DNA from: Bacteroidales bacterium
GTDB taxonomy: Bacteria > Bacteroidota > Bacteroidia > Bacteroidales > UBA10428
Assembly: GCA_016930375.1 (NCBI GenBank)
Contig: JAFGGU010000002.1
Location: forward strand, 1-41,936
Direction: 5' to 3'
DNA: 41,936 nt
Shown here: positions 22,565-30,226 of the stretch, piece after piece
Layout of the letters: every line of letters starts with the position of its first letter
How positions within the stretch are numbered: position 1 is the first letter of the stretch
Notes under the pieces: model-generated
What the model was told of the DNA's origin: nothing
The model's database searches: none
The model's input: only the letters and a program-made list of their open reading frames with translations
Position numbers and translations under genes: made by a program

Positions 22565-23155
22565 TTATACATAAGGTGAGTAATGCTGTGGATTTACAAG
22601 TTCACGGTATTTGCCGACAACCTTTTTAAAATCCTCCCAGGTTTCACGTTTTAATAAGGGGTCGCGCAGAAGGGCGGCGGGATGATAGACGGAGATAGCC
22701 AGTTTGTTTTGCCAGTTAAACCAATTTCCGCGTTCACGAGTGATCCTGTGTTCCTGGCCTGCCATGTATTTCAAAGCCGTAGCACCCAGTAATATCAATA
22801 TTCTGGGATCTACAAGTTCGATCTGCTTTAACAACCAGGGCATACAAATAGCTGCTTCATGGGGCGCCGGCACCCTGTTTTCAGGCGGTCTGCATTTAAC
22901 GATATTGCTGATAAAAACATGTTCCTGACGGGTAAATCCGCAGGCTGCTAAAATCCTGTCGAGTAACTGACCTGATTTACCCACAAAAGGTCTTCCCTGT
23001 ATGTCTTCATCCCTGCCAGGGGCTTCTCCAATGATCATAATAGCTGCATCTTCATTGCCTTCGCCAAAAATAGCATGATTGCGTGTTTTAGACAATTCGC
23101 ATTTTGTGCACTGCAGAATTTCATTTCTAAGAAAGGCCATTTCAGAATTCATCAT
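22565..23155 (-). CDS. Type-4 (iron-sulfur) uracil-DNA glycosylase
   Basis: A 196-residue family-4 UDG. Cluster cysteines are C16 and C19 (QCTKCE), C88 (IVKCRPPEN) and C104 (AICMPW), matching the [4Fe-4S] pattern. The active site is GEAPGRDED (43-51), and VYHPAALLRDP is the C-terminal uracil-pocket motif. It removes uracil from DNA as the first step of base excision repair. The last gene of the minus-strand group starting at 24489, separated by 60 nt from the small TPR-like gene. Confidence 0.95.
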   Translation of the reverse strand: MMNSEMAFLRNEILQCTKCELSKTRNHAIFGEGNEDAAIMIIGEAPGRDEDIQGRPFVGKSGQLLDRILAACGFTRQEHVFISNIVKCRPPENRVPAPHEAAICMPWLLKQIELVDPRILILLGATALKYMAGQEHRITRERGNWFNWQNKLAISVYHPAALLRDPLLKRETWEDFKKVVGKYRELVNPQHYSPYV

Positions 23156-23215
23156 GCTGCAGTATTAGAACAACATATAATTTTTTCCAGTGATCAAATA
23201 CAGTTTTTGTTTTTA

Positions 23216-23440
23216 TTATTCATCCCAGGGATCCAGATCAAGGTTCGTTGACCCAAATAAATCCCTGTTTTGGTATTCTGTTATTTTTTTTAATTGTTCC
23301 AAAAGTATCAAAGCTTTTGTATTCTTGGGATCGGTTTCAATAATATTTTGCAAATAATTAATCGATTCTCCGAATTTCTGTTCATTGACAAGTCGATTTG
23401 CAATCTTTAAATAATCCTCATTTTTTAGCTTTTTTATCAT
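23216..23440 (-). CDS. Short TPR-like protein
   Basis: A 74-residue protein. The central part YLKIANRLVNEQKFGESINYLQNIIETDPKNTKALILLEQL fits one and a half tetratricopeptide repeats. The tail is acidic with an aromatic end (LDLDPWDE). Probably a small adaptor. Between the UDG and TrmO genes on the minus strand. Confidence 0.65.
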   Translation of the reverse strand: MIKKLKNEDYLKIANRLVNEQKFGESINYLQNIIETDPKNTKALILLEQLKKITEYQNRDLFGSTNLDLDPWDE

Positions 23441-23467
23441 TCTTTGATTTCTTTCTTCACCTATTGT

Positions 23468-23980
23468 CTATTTAAAAAAAGTTGAATCGTTAATAAAGCT
23501 TCTGTCATGATTTCCCAGTTCTTTTTCCATTAATTCATTCTGAATACTTTTGGGACAGTCTAACGAAGGAAGATAGGGTTTAATGTCTAATACCGGGGTT
23601 CCTTCAAAAGCATCAATCCCTGAGATATATAAAATACCGTTTTCCATTTTCTCAAGTTTTACAACGGAAAGGCCTATCGGATTTGGTCTTTTGGGACTAC
23701 GGGTGGCAAATAACCCAAAATAGTGTTCATGGTCAGATGACGGAGGGTTTACAATGGGTTCCCATTGCTCCACTTCACTGAAGTGATATAATACGATAAT
23801 GTATTCGAACAGCTCCAGGGTGTTTAAGGCACTGTGGTATTGCGGATAAATTTCTATTGTTCCTCCGGTTTCAGGCATTAATATTCCCTGGCGCGGCGCA
23901 CCGGTTAGAGGCGAATAGGGTGTATGTAATATACCAATGGGCGTATATTGTATTTGTTGAGCGGTATTTTGTCCTTTCAT
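23468..23980 (-). CDS. trmO: tRNA (N6-threonylcarbamoyladenosine-37 N6)-methyltransferase, TrmO/TsaA family
   Basis: A 170-residue TrmO-like protein: PIGILHTPYS (12-21), GAPRQG, the beta-barrel core ALNTLELFEYIIVLYHF, TRSPKRPNPIGLSVVKL (around 93-109) and GIDAFEGTPVLDIKPYLP near the end. It methylates t6A37 in tRNA-Thr using SAM. This length is that of the single-domain archaeal/Bacteroidetes form, without the C-terminal extension of E. coli TrmO. It starts 11 nt after the DUF1847 gene. Confidence 0.92.
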   Translation of the reverse strand: MKGQNTAQQIQYTPIGILHTPYSPLTGAPRQGILMPETGGTIEIYPQYHSALNTLELFEYIIVLYHFSEVEQWEPIVNPPSSDHEHYFGLFATRSPKRPNPIGLSVVKLEKMENGILYISGIDAFEGTPVLDIKPYLPSLDCPKSIQNELMEKELGNHDRSFINDSTFFK

Positions 23981-23991
23981 GCTGGTAGTAA

Positions 23992-24489
23992 TTATGGCTT
24001 CAACCTGGAACCATACTCTTGCGAATCAGGAGATTGTTGCAGCATTCGTAAGGTCTGGTGTTTTAATTTGCGGTCTTTCACGACCAAAGGAGTTACCGGT
24101 GCTTTGGATTTGGCGTTGAATATCATATCGTGCCCCAGGCAGAGCCCCATCATAATGTTGAGTTCAGTGCCCTGCTCCTCGAGATATTTTGCCTGACCCG
24201 CCGGGTTGCACGAAACGCCTTTATAACCCGGAACTAAATCAGTAAAGGGCACATGTCCGTATTTGCAATTTACTTTGGCTATGTGAAATCCTTCATCTGT
24301 GAGCATTTCTTCGAGACGGTCGGCCTCCTTATTAAAGGTTGTACAATTGGCAATACCAATTTTGGTTATGCCAGTTTGCCTGGCATATTCCACAATTTCC
24401 TGCATTCTGTCAACCTTTGGATTTAATGCATCTTCGGCCGTTTTTAATATTTGTCTGTCTTCGCTGTTATAAAGTCCGGTGAAATCCAT
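23992..24489 (-). CDS. DUF1847 family cysteine-rich protein
   Basis: A 165-residue protein of the DUF1847 family, recognised from RMQEIVEYARQTGITKIGIANCTTFNKEADRLEEMLTDEGF, CNPAGQAKYLE and GLCLGHDMIFNAKSKAPVTPLVVKDR. Conserved cysteines (in ANCTTF, VNCKYG, SCNPAG, GLCLGHD) are presumed metal or cluster ligands; the usual N-terminal extension with more cysteines is absent here. First gene of the minus-strand group running to 22565, with a promoter candidate at 24618-24611. Confidence 0.88.
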   Translation of the reverse strand: MDFTGLYNSEDRQILKTAEDALNPKVDRMQEIVEYARQTGITKIGIANCTTFNKEADRLEEMLTDEGFHIAKVNCKYGHVPFTDLVPGYKGVSCNPAGQAKYLEEQGTELNIMMGLCLGHDMIFNAKSKAPVTPLVVKDRKLKHQTLRMLQQSPDSQEYGSRLKP

Positions 24490-24610
24490 TTATTTAAGTT
24501 TTATATTCAATTGAATTAATTTCTTCAGGATAAGGCGTTAAATGTCATATGATTAATTCATTTACAGCCGGAACCATCCCCCGTTTCAAATTGACCTGGT
24601 GTAATTGATG

Positions 24611-24618
24611 CAAAAGTA
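24611..24618 (-). promoter_or_regulatory. -7 element for the DUF1847-TrmO-UDG group
   Basis: On the minus strand TACTTTTG, identical to the tRNA-Ser and 226-456 promoter elements. It lies 122 nt before the DUF1847 start, giving a leader of roughly 115 nt; the nearest TTTTG is 23 nt upstream, a little far. I see no known riboswitch in the leader. Confidence 0.4.
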
Positions 24619-24758
24619 ATAAGCAATATGGTATATATCGACAAAAGCCGATTAGGAATTCCATGATTTTAATTGAGATAATATAACTTTTTTCTTATGA
24701 GAATTCAATCCAGCAAATTATCAAAGCCCTTTCAGTTTTGATTTAAATAATTTTTTAT

Positions 24759-24782
24759 TGAACATAAGTTCATATAGATTTG
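24759..24782 (+). promoter_or_regulatory. ArsR/SmtB-type operator joined to a -7 element
   Basis: TGAACATAAGTTCA (24759-24772) has both TGAAC/GTTCA half-sites. Two nt later TAGATTTG (24775-24782) is a perfect TAnnTTTG -7. The operator fills the spacer of the promoter that drives the lipoprotein/outer-membrane operon starting at 24825. Confidence 0.72.
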
Positions 24783-24824
24783 CAATAATATAGCCTATCG
24801 GTTAAAGTAATCTTGAAACACAGT

Positions 24825-25925
24825 ATGAAAAAAACCATTTCTATATTTATCTTAGTTTTGGTTATGTTTCATCTGATCAGGTGTCATCCGGAGGAAGAAA
24901 TAATGCCAGAATCCATTATGCTGAGTGCTGTTGTTAATAACGTGAGTGAATATGGTGGTCATGACGGGAGCATTGACCTGACGGTTACCGGGGGTACTCC
25001 GCCGTATGCATACATTTGGTCAAATCAATCACTTAGTGAGGACATAGAATGTTTATCAGCCGGAACCTATGCGGTTTTGGTCAGCGACGCCGGCAATGCC
25101 ACTCAATCTGACACCTTCATAATAACTGAACCGGCTTTGGATACGTTACATGTTTCCTATGCGTTAGTCCATACTTCAGAACCCGGTGTGAGTGACGGAT
25201 CAGTTGACATTACCATAACCGGCGGATATCCGCCTTACCTCATTATCTGGTCAAATGGATCAACACTTGAGGATCAGGTCAATCTCGGAACAGGGTCCTA
25301 TACAGCAGTCATCAATGATAGTAAGGGCCAAGCGGTTACGATAAACATGACTATTTCGTTTGGTGTGACTGATATTGACGGGAATACCTACCCTGTTGTT
25401 AAGATTGGGGATCAGCTCTGGATGCAGGAGAATTTGCGGGTGACTCACGCACCGGATGGCACTCCTGTTAACGGTTATGCTTATAATAATAACGAATCCC
25501 ATGTCAGTATTTACGGCAGACTGTATACCTGGGATGTAGCCATGAACCATACAACTGTTGAGATGTCCCAGGGAATTTGTCCCAGTGGCTGGCATATCCC
25601 TTCTGATGATGAGTTTAAAACACTGGAAATATTCCTTGGCATGACTCAGGCAGAAGCTGATATGGAGAATGTCTGGAGGGGTACCGGTGTGGGAACGAGT
25701 CTGATTATCGGAGGCAGCTCGGGATATGATGCTTGTTTGTCAGGAAGACGTTTGCCAGGCGGAACTTACAGCCTGTTAAGCATGTATGAATATATCTGGA
25801 CATCGACTGAATACGGTGAAAATGCATGGCGAAGGTGCCTGGATATCAATTCCGATGAATGTGGCCGCTGGAATACTTTTCCTAAAAGCTATGGTTTTTC
25901 TGTAAGGTGTATAAAAGATGAGTGA
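24825..25925 (+). CDS. Lipoprotein with two SprB-like repeats and a FISUMP domain
   Basis: About 366 residues from the ATG at 24825 (an upstream TTG at 24813 is less likely). The N-terminus MKKTISIFILVLVMFHLIRC looks like a lipoprotein signal, though Arg before the Cys is unusual. Two tandem SprB-type repeats follow (GGHDGSIDLTVTGGTPPYAYIWSN and SDGSVDITITGGYPPYLIIWSN, each about 75 residues). The C-terminal half is a Fibrobacter-succinogenes-major-paralogue (FISUMP) domain: DIDGNTYPVVKIGDQLWMQENL, YGRLYTWDVAMN, CPSGWHIPSDDEF. It is a cell-surface protein of unknown binding role, first in the operon behind the operator at 24759. Confidence 0.88.
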   Translation: MKKTISIFILVLVMFHLIRCHPEEEIMPESIMLSAVVNNVSEYGGHDGSIDLTVTGGTPPYAYIWSNQSLSEDIECLSAGTYAVLVSDAGNATQSDTFIITEPALDTLHVSYALVHTSEPGVSDGSVDITITGGYPPYLIIWSNGSTLEDQVNLGTGSYTAVINDSKGQAVTINMTISFGVTDIDGNTYPVVKIGDQLWMQENLRVTHAPDGTPVNGYAYNNNESHVSIYGRLYTWDVAMNHTTVEMSQGICPSGWHIPSDDEFKTLEIFLGMTQAEADMENVWRGTGVGTSLIIGGSSGYDACLSGRRLPGGTYSLLSMYEYIWTSTEYGENAWRRCLDINSDECGRWNTFPKSYGFSVRCIKDE

Positions 25926-25947
25926 ATGATAAGTTAATCTTGAGCGA

Positions 25948-26295
25948 ATGAAACACATACAAATGAGCATTTTATGGGTTATGGCATTTGCCATATTTGC
26001 ATGCGAAAAAGATAGTCCTCCAGAAGAAGAGCCCGATCAAACGCTTGAATTTCAATCGTTAATAGCCGAAAGAGACACCATATTGACCGGTGAAACCACA
26101 GGAATTACAGCCCTGGCGAAAGGATATCAAATTACATACCATTGGTCAGCATCATCCGGCGCTATTCTCGGAACAGGTTCACGGGTTACATATGCCTCCG
26201 CCCCCTGTGCCTGTGGGGGAAGTCGAATCTCCTGCCAGGTTATCGATGGATATGAACAAACAGACATGAAAACTATCATTATTGTTGTACAATAG
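25948..26295 (+). CDS. Small lipoprotein with Ig/PKD-like domain
   Basis: A 115-residue protein. MKHIQMSILWVMAFAIFAC is a lipoprotein signal with lipobox FAC followed by EKD. The mature part resembles a single Ig-like/PKD domain (ITALAKGYQITYHWSASSGAILGTGSRVTYASAP and the closing strand MKTIIIVVQ) with a CACGG...SC segment. It follows the FISUMP gene by 22 nt and overlaps the next gene by 14 nt. Likely outer-membrane or periplasmic; function unknown. Confidence 0.75.
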   Translation: MKHIQMSILWVMAFAIFACEKDSPPEEEPDQTLEFQSLIAERDTILTGETTGITALAKGYQITYHWSASSGAILGTGSRVTYASAPCACGGSRISCQVIDGYEQTDMKTIIIVVQ

Positions 26296-27247
26296 GATTT
26301 TTATATTGACCCTTGTTTTTTCAGGTATTTGCCAGTTCCAGTCCCTGTCACAGTGCCTTTCATCAGTCAATCCTGTCGGAGGCACGGAAAACCTTTTGGT
26401 CCTGCAAAAGAAATCATTAAGGATCATATCCTTCTATAAATATGCGGGAGGAAAACAATATTTTGAAAAGGATCATCATTCGGACTTTGACCTGATCAGC
26501 AGGTCATATTATAATTACCTCTCGGGCATTATAGGTTATGGACTGACCAACAGATGGACCGTTGAAACAGAATTCGGATATTATATCAATAAATCCCAGG
26601 TTTATAACACGCAGCCTGTTTATCATCTTAAGGGTTCAGGTCTTTCCAGTGCTGTTTTATCTGCAAAGTACAATATCTATGCTGAACAGTTTAAAAGAAT
26701 TTACTTTTCAACCGCTGTAGGCGTCAGAATGCCTTTTTCCAGGATTCCGCAAAAGGTCGACAATGTGGAACTGCCGGTAGATGTGCAGCCCTCCATAGGC
26801 GCTTATGGTATTGTTTTGAATTCATCTTTTGTAAAGGAAAACACCGGAAAGGGTCTTCGTTTTTTTGTCACCAACAGGGTTGAAACGATGTTTCCCAACA
26901 AACAGGACTTTCAGCTGGGAACTTCGGTCTTTACTTCCTTCTTCGTTTCGAAACATCTTATGTTTGGATGGATGAAAGGAGACTGGACCGCCATTTTGCA
27001 ATTGCGCAATGAAACAAGAACACACGACAAAATTTCCGGGCAATTGAATGAGTCATCAGGTGGAACCCTGTTTTTTGTGGTTCCACAGATCAATTATGTT
27101 ATTGCAGAAAACTGGTACCTGTCGGCACTTGTTGACCTGCCCGTTTACCAATATTTCAATGGTGTGCAGATGGGTGCCGGAATTGGAGTTACTTTTACAT
27201 TGTCAAGGGCTTTTAACCTGGCATCCTCCGGTGATCGTGATTTATAA
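26282..27247 (+). CDS. Putative outer-membrane beta-barrel protein
   Basis: A 321-residue protein with a TTG start (26282 or 26285; no ATG fits) and a signal peptide (RIFILTLVFSGICQFQSLSQ). Alternating aromatic and polar strands with glycines (YYNYLSGIIGYGLTNRWTVETEFGYYI, FFVSKHLMFGWMKGDW, MGAGIGVTFTLSRAF near the end) suggest a transporter-like barrel similar to alpha-amylase/phenol-degradation type meta-pathway barrels. Third gene of the operator-linked surface operon, translationally overlapping the small lipoprotein. Confidence 0.72.
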   Translation: MLYNRIFILTLVFSGICQFQSLSQCLSSVNPVGGTENLLVLQKKSLRIISFYKYAGGKQYFEKDHHSDFDLISRSYYNYLSGIIGYGLTNRWTVETEFGYYINKSQVYNTQPVYHLKGSGLSSAVLSAKYNIYAEQFKRIYFSTAVGVRMPFSRIPQKVDNVELPVDVQPSIGAYGIVLNSSFVKENTGKGLRFFVTNRVETMFPNKQDFQLGTSVFTSFFVSKHLMFGWMKGDWTAILQLRNETRTHDKISGQLNESSGGTLFFVVPQINYVIAENWYLSALVDLPVYQYFNGVQMGAGIGVTFTLSRAFNLASSGDRDL

Positions 27248-27357
27248 CATGGCTTGATTCATAAAGTTTTCACCGGTGATCTTAGGCGACTTACCGATTA
27301 TTTGTATGTTCAAATATTTTACTGTGATATTTTTACCTGATAAATAGGATATCCATT

Positions 27358-28035
27358 ATGAAAAACATCAAACCCCGGGTTCCCGAAGGAGGAGCAATCG
27401 AAGACGGTCCTGTCATTACCATGGAGCAGTATAGCGAGATTATGAAAAAACAGCTTGGCAAAGAATACCTTCGTTTTGCTGAAAATGTGATTAGAAGAGT
27501 CAATCCGGTAGTAGGGTCAAACGTATTGGAGATTGGACCGGGACCGGGTTGGGCAGGGATAAACCTTGTTAAAAGAAGAAAGGACCTCAGATTAACCGGG
27601 TTGGACGCTTCCGCTGACATGATCAGGGTTGCAACTTCAAATGTGAATAAGGAAGGCATACAAGGAATTGATTATTTAGTCGGTGTTGCTGAAAAAATGG
27701 TTGATTTGAAAGATGGTCAGTTTGATTTGGTGATCTCTAGGGACTCACTGCATCATTGGGAAGAACCGGAAAAAGTTTTCAAAGAAATAAAGCGAGTGCT
27801 AAAGCCAGATGGGAAACTGTATATCCATGATTCAAGAAGGGATATGAATGCTTTCGGAGGCTTGATGGTTGCGGTTTTTAGCAGGTTTGTCCCGCATAAC
27901 ATGGGATATTTCTGGAAAACATCAATTGCTGCAAGCTATACGCCGGAGGAGATTGCAGGAATACTTAAAAAAGCAGGGATTGCAGACTGGCAAGTGGACT
28001 CAGATCTAATGGACTTAACCATATATAAAAATTAA
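27358..28035 (+). CDS. Class I SAM-dependent methyltransferase
   Basis: A 225-residue Rossmann methyltransferase: VLEIGPGPGWAGINLVKR (about 57-74) is motif I, LTGLDAS motif II, FDLVISRDSLHHWEEPEKVF motif IV, and FKEIKRVLKPDGKLYIHDSRR motif V/VI. Substrate unknown; methyltransferase type 11/25 class. First gene of a plus-strand group that continues through the second methyltransferase, CGGC protein, cupin and phosphatase. Confidence 0.9.
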   Translation: MKNIKPRVPEGGAIEDGPVITMEQYSEIMKKQLGKEYLRFAENVIRRVNPVVGSNVLEIGPGPGWAGINLVKRRKDLRLTGLDASADMIRVATSNVNKEGIQGIDYLVGVAEKMVDLKDGQFDLVISRDSLHHWEEPEKVFKEIKRVLKPDGKLYIHDSRRDMNAFGGLMVAVFSRFVPHNMGYFWKTSIAASYTPEEIAGILKKAGIADWQVDSDLMDLTIYKN

Positions 28036-28050
28036 ACAATACCAAAACCC

Positions 28051-28695
28051 ATGTCGGAGAAGGTGGGATGGGTATATTACACTAAGGGCAAACTCATCTA
28101 TATGGGAATAGAAAAACAAGGTTCAAGACCCACCGGAGCGATGGGTAAAATAATCGGAAGATTAATGAATAAGGTTCATACAGGTTTATATATTGATTAT
28201 TTTAAGAACAACTTACCCCCTGACCATTCAAGAATATTGGATATTGGCTGCGGTGGTGGAAAATTCCTTAAATATTTATCCACCGTCAACGCCTGTTATT
28301 TGCTTTACGGACTTGATCATTCATCCGAGATGGTCGCCCTTTCAAAAAAAGTAAATAGAAAAGCCATTGATCAGAAGCGATTGGAAATATTACAAGGCTC
28401 ATTATCAGAAATACCTTTACATGATTCCTCACTTGATTTAATTACAGCATTCGAAACAGTTCAATTCTGGCCTGAAATTGATAAATCACTTGCCGGGGTT
28501 TACCGGTTATTAAAAAATGGGGGTTCCTTCGTGATTATTAACCGATACCCTGCCGAAGGGAGTAAATGGTGGCAAATGGCGAGTTTAAAAAGTGATAAGG
28601 ATTATAACTGCAAGCTTGAAGCGTCGGGATTTACAAAGGTTGATGTTGATTTGGATTATAAAAGAGGGTGGATTATTGTTCGTACTACAAAATAA
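28051..28695 (+). CDS. Class I SAM-dependent methyltransferase (second)
   Basis: A 214-residue methyltransferase: ILDIGCGGGKFLKYL (about 63-77), YGLDHSSEMVALSK, SLDLITAFETVQFWPEIDKSL and VYRLLKNGGSFVIINRYP. A later ATG at 28102 (MGIEKQGSRPTGAMGK) may be the true start, since the first 17 residues look unstructured. It starts 15 nt after the previous methyltransferase; the two share only the fold. Substrate unknown. Confidence 0.88.
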   Translation: MSEKVGWVYYTKGKLIYMGIEKQGSRPTGAMGKIIGRLMNKVHTGLYIDYFKNNLPPDHSRILDIGCGGGKFLKYLSTVNACYLLYGLDHSSEMVALSKKVNRKAIDQKRLEILQGSLSEIPLHDSSLDLITAFETVQFWPEIDKSLAGVYRLLKNGGSFVIINRYPAEGSKWWQMASLKSDKDYNCKLEASGFTKVDVDLDYKRGWIIVRTTK

Positions 28696-28736
28696 TAATT
28701 CTGTATTATTACCATGACCAACAAAATAGATTGAAA

Positions 28737-29180
28737 ATGACTAAAATAGGTATTATCATTTGCGGACGGTACCAATCCTGCGGGGGAGGTAAGTGCCTGA
28801 GGGCTATGAAAGAGCATGTAGGTGGATTTGCCAGGTATCCGATGGAAGAAGAATTGGAACTGGTAGGATTTTCCTATTGTGGAGGGTGCCCGGGCGGCAA
28901 CATTGAATATGTTCCTGCTGAAATGAAAAAGAATGGCGCGGAGGTGATCCATTTGGCAACGGGAATGGTGGTAGGCTATCCACCCTGTCCCCGAATCAGG
29001 CAGTTCAAAGAGTTTATAGAAAAGCATTATAAAATTCCCGTGGTGATCGGAACACATCCCATTCCTTTGAAATACTTAAATACCCATAATAATCTTTCTT
29101 TTTGGAATTCGACCTACAGGGAAAAAGTAATAGCACATTTGCTAAAAGAGGATAAAGAAATTATGGTAGCCTATGATTAG
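28737..29180 (+). CDS. CGGC-domain protein
   Basis: A 147-residue protein; I start it at the ATG at 28737 (MTKIGIIICGRYQSCGGGKC), since a 23-residue upstream extension overlaps the preceding gene and is not family-like. Cysteines C9, C15, C20 and the C48-GG-C51 motif of the CGGC family are present, with PPCPRI further on. CGGC proteins are putative metal-binding proteins of anaerobes. It has a separate start 41 nt after the methyltransferase. Confidence 0.88.
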   Translation: MTKIGIIICGRYQSCGGGKCLRAMKEHVGGFARYPMEEELELVGFSYCGGCPGGNIEYVPAEMKKNGAEVIHLATGMVVGYPPCPRIRQFKEFIEKHYKIPVVIGTHPIPLKYLNTHNNLSFWNSTYREKVIAHLLKEDKEIMVAYD

Positions 29181-29235
29181 TGATTTTATATTCGACAACA
29201 TTTGATAAAGATTAACAGAATAATAAACACAGAAT

Positions 29236-29592
29236 ATGAGCCATAAAAACATCCCCTTTCAAACCATCGACTGGACAAGTATTCCAAAGGTTGAACACAA
29301 AGGTGAAACTGGGACATCGTATTGGCAGACCCTTCAATTCGAGGGTTTGCGGATAAGAATAGTGGAGTATTCAAAAGACTATCTGGCCGACCATTGGTGT
29401 GAGAAAGGTCATATTGTGCATTGTCTCGAGGGCGAATTTGTAAGTGAGCTTAAGGACGGAAGCAGTCATAAACTGACCAAAGGAATGACCTATGTGGTTA
29501 CCGATGAACTTAGTTCTCATCGTTCGGCTTCGGAAAACGGAGTGAAATTATTGATTATCGATGGGGACTTTTTGCGGCAGATAGCGTACTAA
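29236..29592 (+). CDS. DHCW-motif cupin-fold protein
   Basis: A 118-residue cupin. DHWCEKGHIVHCLEGEF (about 54-70) is the family's metal-site strand; its signature Asp-His-Cys-Trp reads DHWC here. SSHRSASENGVKLLIIDGDFLR closes the barrel. Probably a small metal-binding enzyme or sensor of unknown substrate. 55 nt after the CGGC gene and 24 nt before the phosphatase gene. Confidence 0.85.
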   Translation: MSHKNIPFQTIDWTSIPKVEHKGETGTSYWQTLQFEGLRIRIVEYSKDYLADHWCEKGHIVHCLEGEFVSELKDGSSHKLTKGMTYVVTDELSSHRSASENGVKLLIIDGDFLRQIAY

Positions 29593-29616
29593 ACTGAGAA
29601 TATCCTTTTTATCAAG

Positions 29617-30201
29617 ATGCTAATTCCTACTACTATTTGCATTATCCGGCATGGTGAAACCGACTGGAATTCATCGGGCCGGTTGCAAGGTTGCGAAGAT
29701 ATTGAACTAAATGATGCCGGTCGGGAACAGGCTCATAAACTGGTCCATTATCTCAGAAGGGAGTCATGGGACGTCATCATCTCCAGTCCCCTGAAACGGG
29801 CTTATGAAACAGCCCGGATTGTTGCATCCTATATTTCGTTACCTGGTATACAGGTTATGGACGAGCTGATGGAACGCAATTATGGTTTGGCTTCCGGTCT
29901 GCTGCCGGAGGAACGCCGGAGCCGTTTCCCAGATGGTACTATTCCCGGTCAGGAAGAATTTGAACATTTGCGCATTCGGGCAATGGATTCTCTGACCAGA
30001 ATTGCCACTGACCATGCCGGGAAACGGATAATTGTGGTATCGCATGGAGCATTGACCAACTCCATTTTGTATACCTTGTCCGGAGGCGAATTCGGAAGCT
30101 TTAAAACACGGTTGAAAAATGGATGTTTGAATAAAATTCTTCATCAGAATAATACATGGTCCGTGGAGTTTTACAACAAAACGGTCGAAGAATTATTCTA
30201 A
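29617..30201 (+). CDS. Histidine phosphatase family protein (phosphoglycerate mutase-like)
   Basis: A 194-residue histidine phosphatase: the phospho-acceptor RHGETDWNSSGRLQG at residues 11-25 (H12), SSPLKRAYETARIVA near 57-71, the acid/base Glu in DELMERNYGL, and the second histidine in VVSHGALTNSIL. It cleaves a phosphate ester, possibly of a sugar phosphate or alpha-ribazole type. Last gene of the plus group, convergent with the TonB receptor gene 25 nt away. Confidence 0.9.
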   Translation: MLIPTTICIIRHGETDWNSSGRLQGCEDIELNDAGREQAHKLVHYLRRESWDVIISSPLKRAYETARIVASYISLPGIQVMDELMERNYGLASGLLPEERRSRFPDGTIPGQEEFEHLRIRAMDSLTRIATDHAGKRIIVVSHGALTNSILYTLSGGEFGSFKTRLKNGCLNKILHQNNTWSVEFYNKTVEELF

Positions 30202-30226
30202 ACGCCTTACCTTATCAGGCCGATTT

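Larger units (their letters stand above)
24490..24824. other. Divergent intergenic region
   Basis: About 335 nt without a gene, AT-rich. It holds the leftward -7 at 24618-24611 and the rightward operator/promoter at 24759-24782. No tRNA, repeat or convincing short ORF is seen in it. Confidence 0.5.

Noticed and set aside
27301..27314. Half-site TATGTTCA upstream of the methyltransferase gene at 27358
   Set aside because: Only 9 of 14 bases match the operator core, there is no left half-site and no perfect -7 at the right distance.
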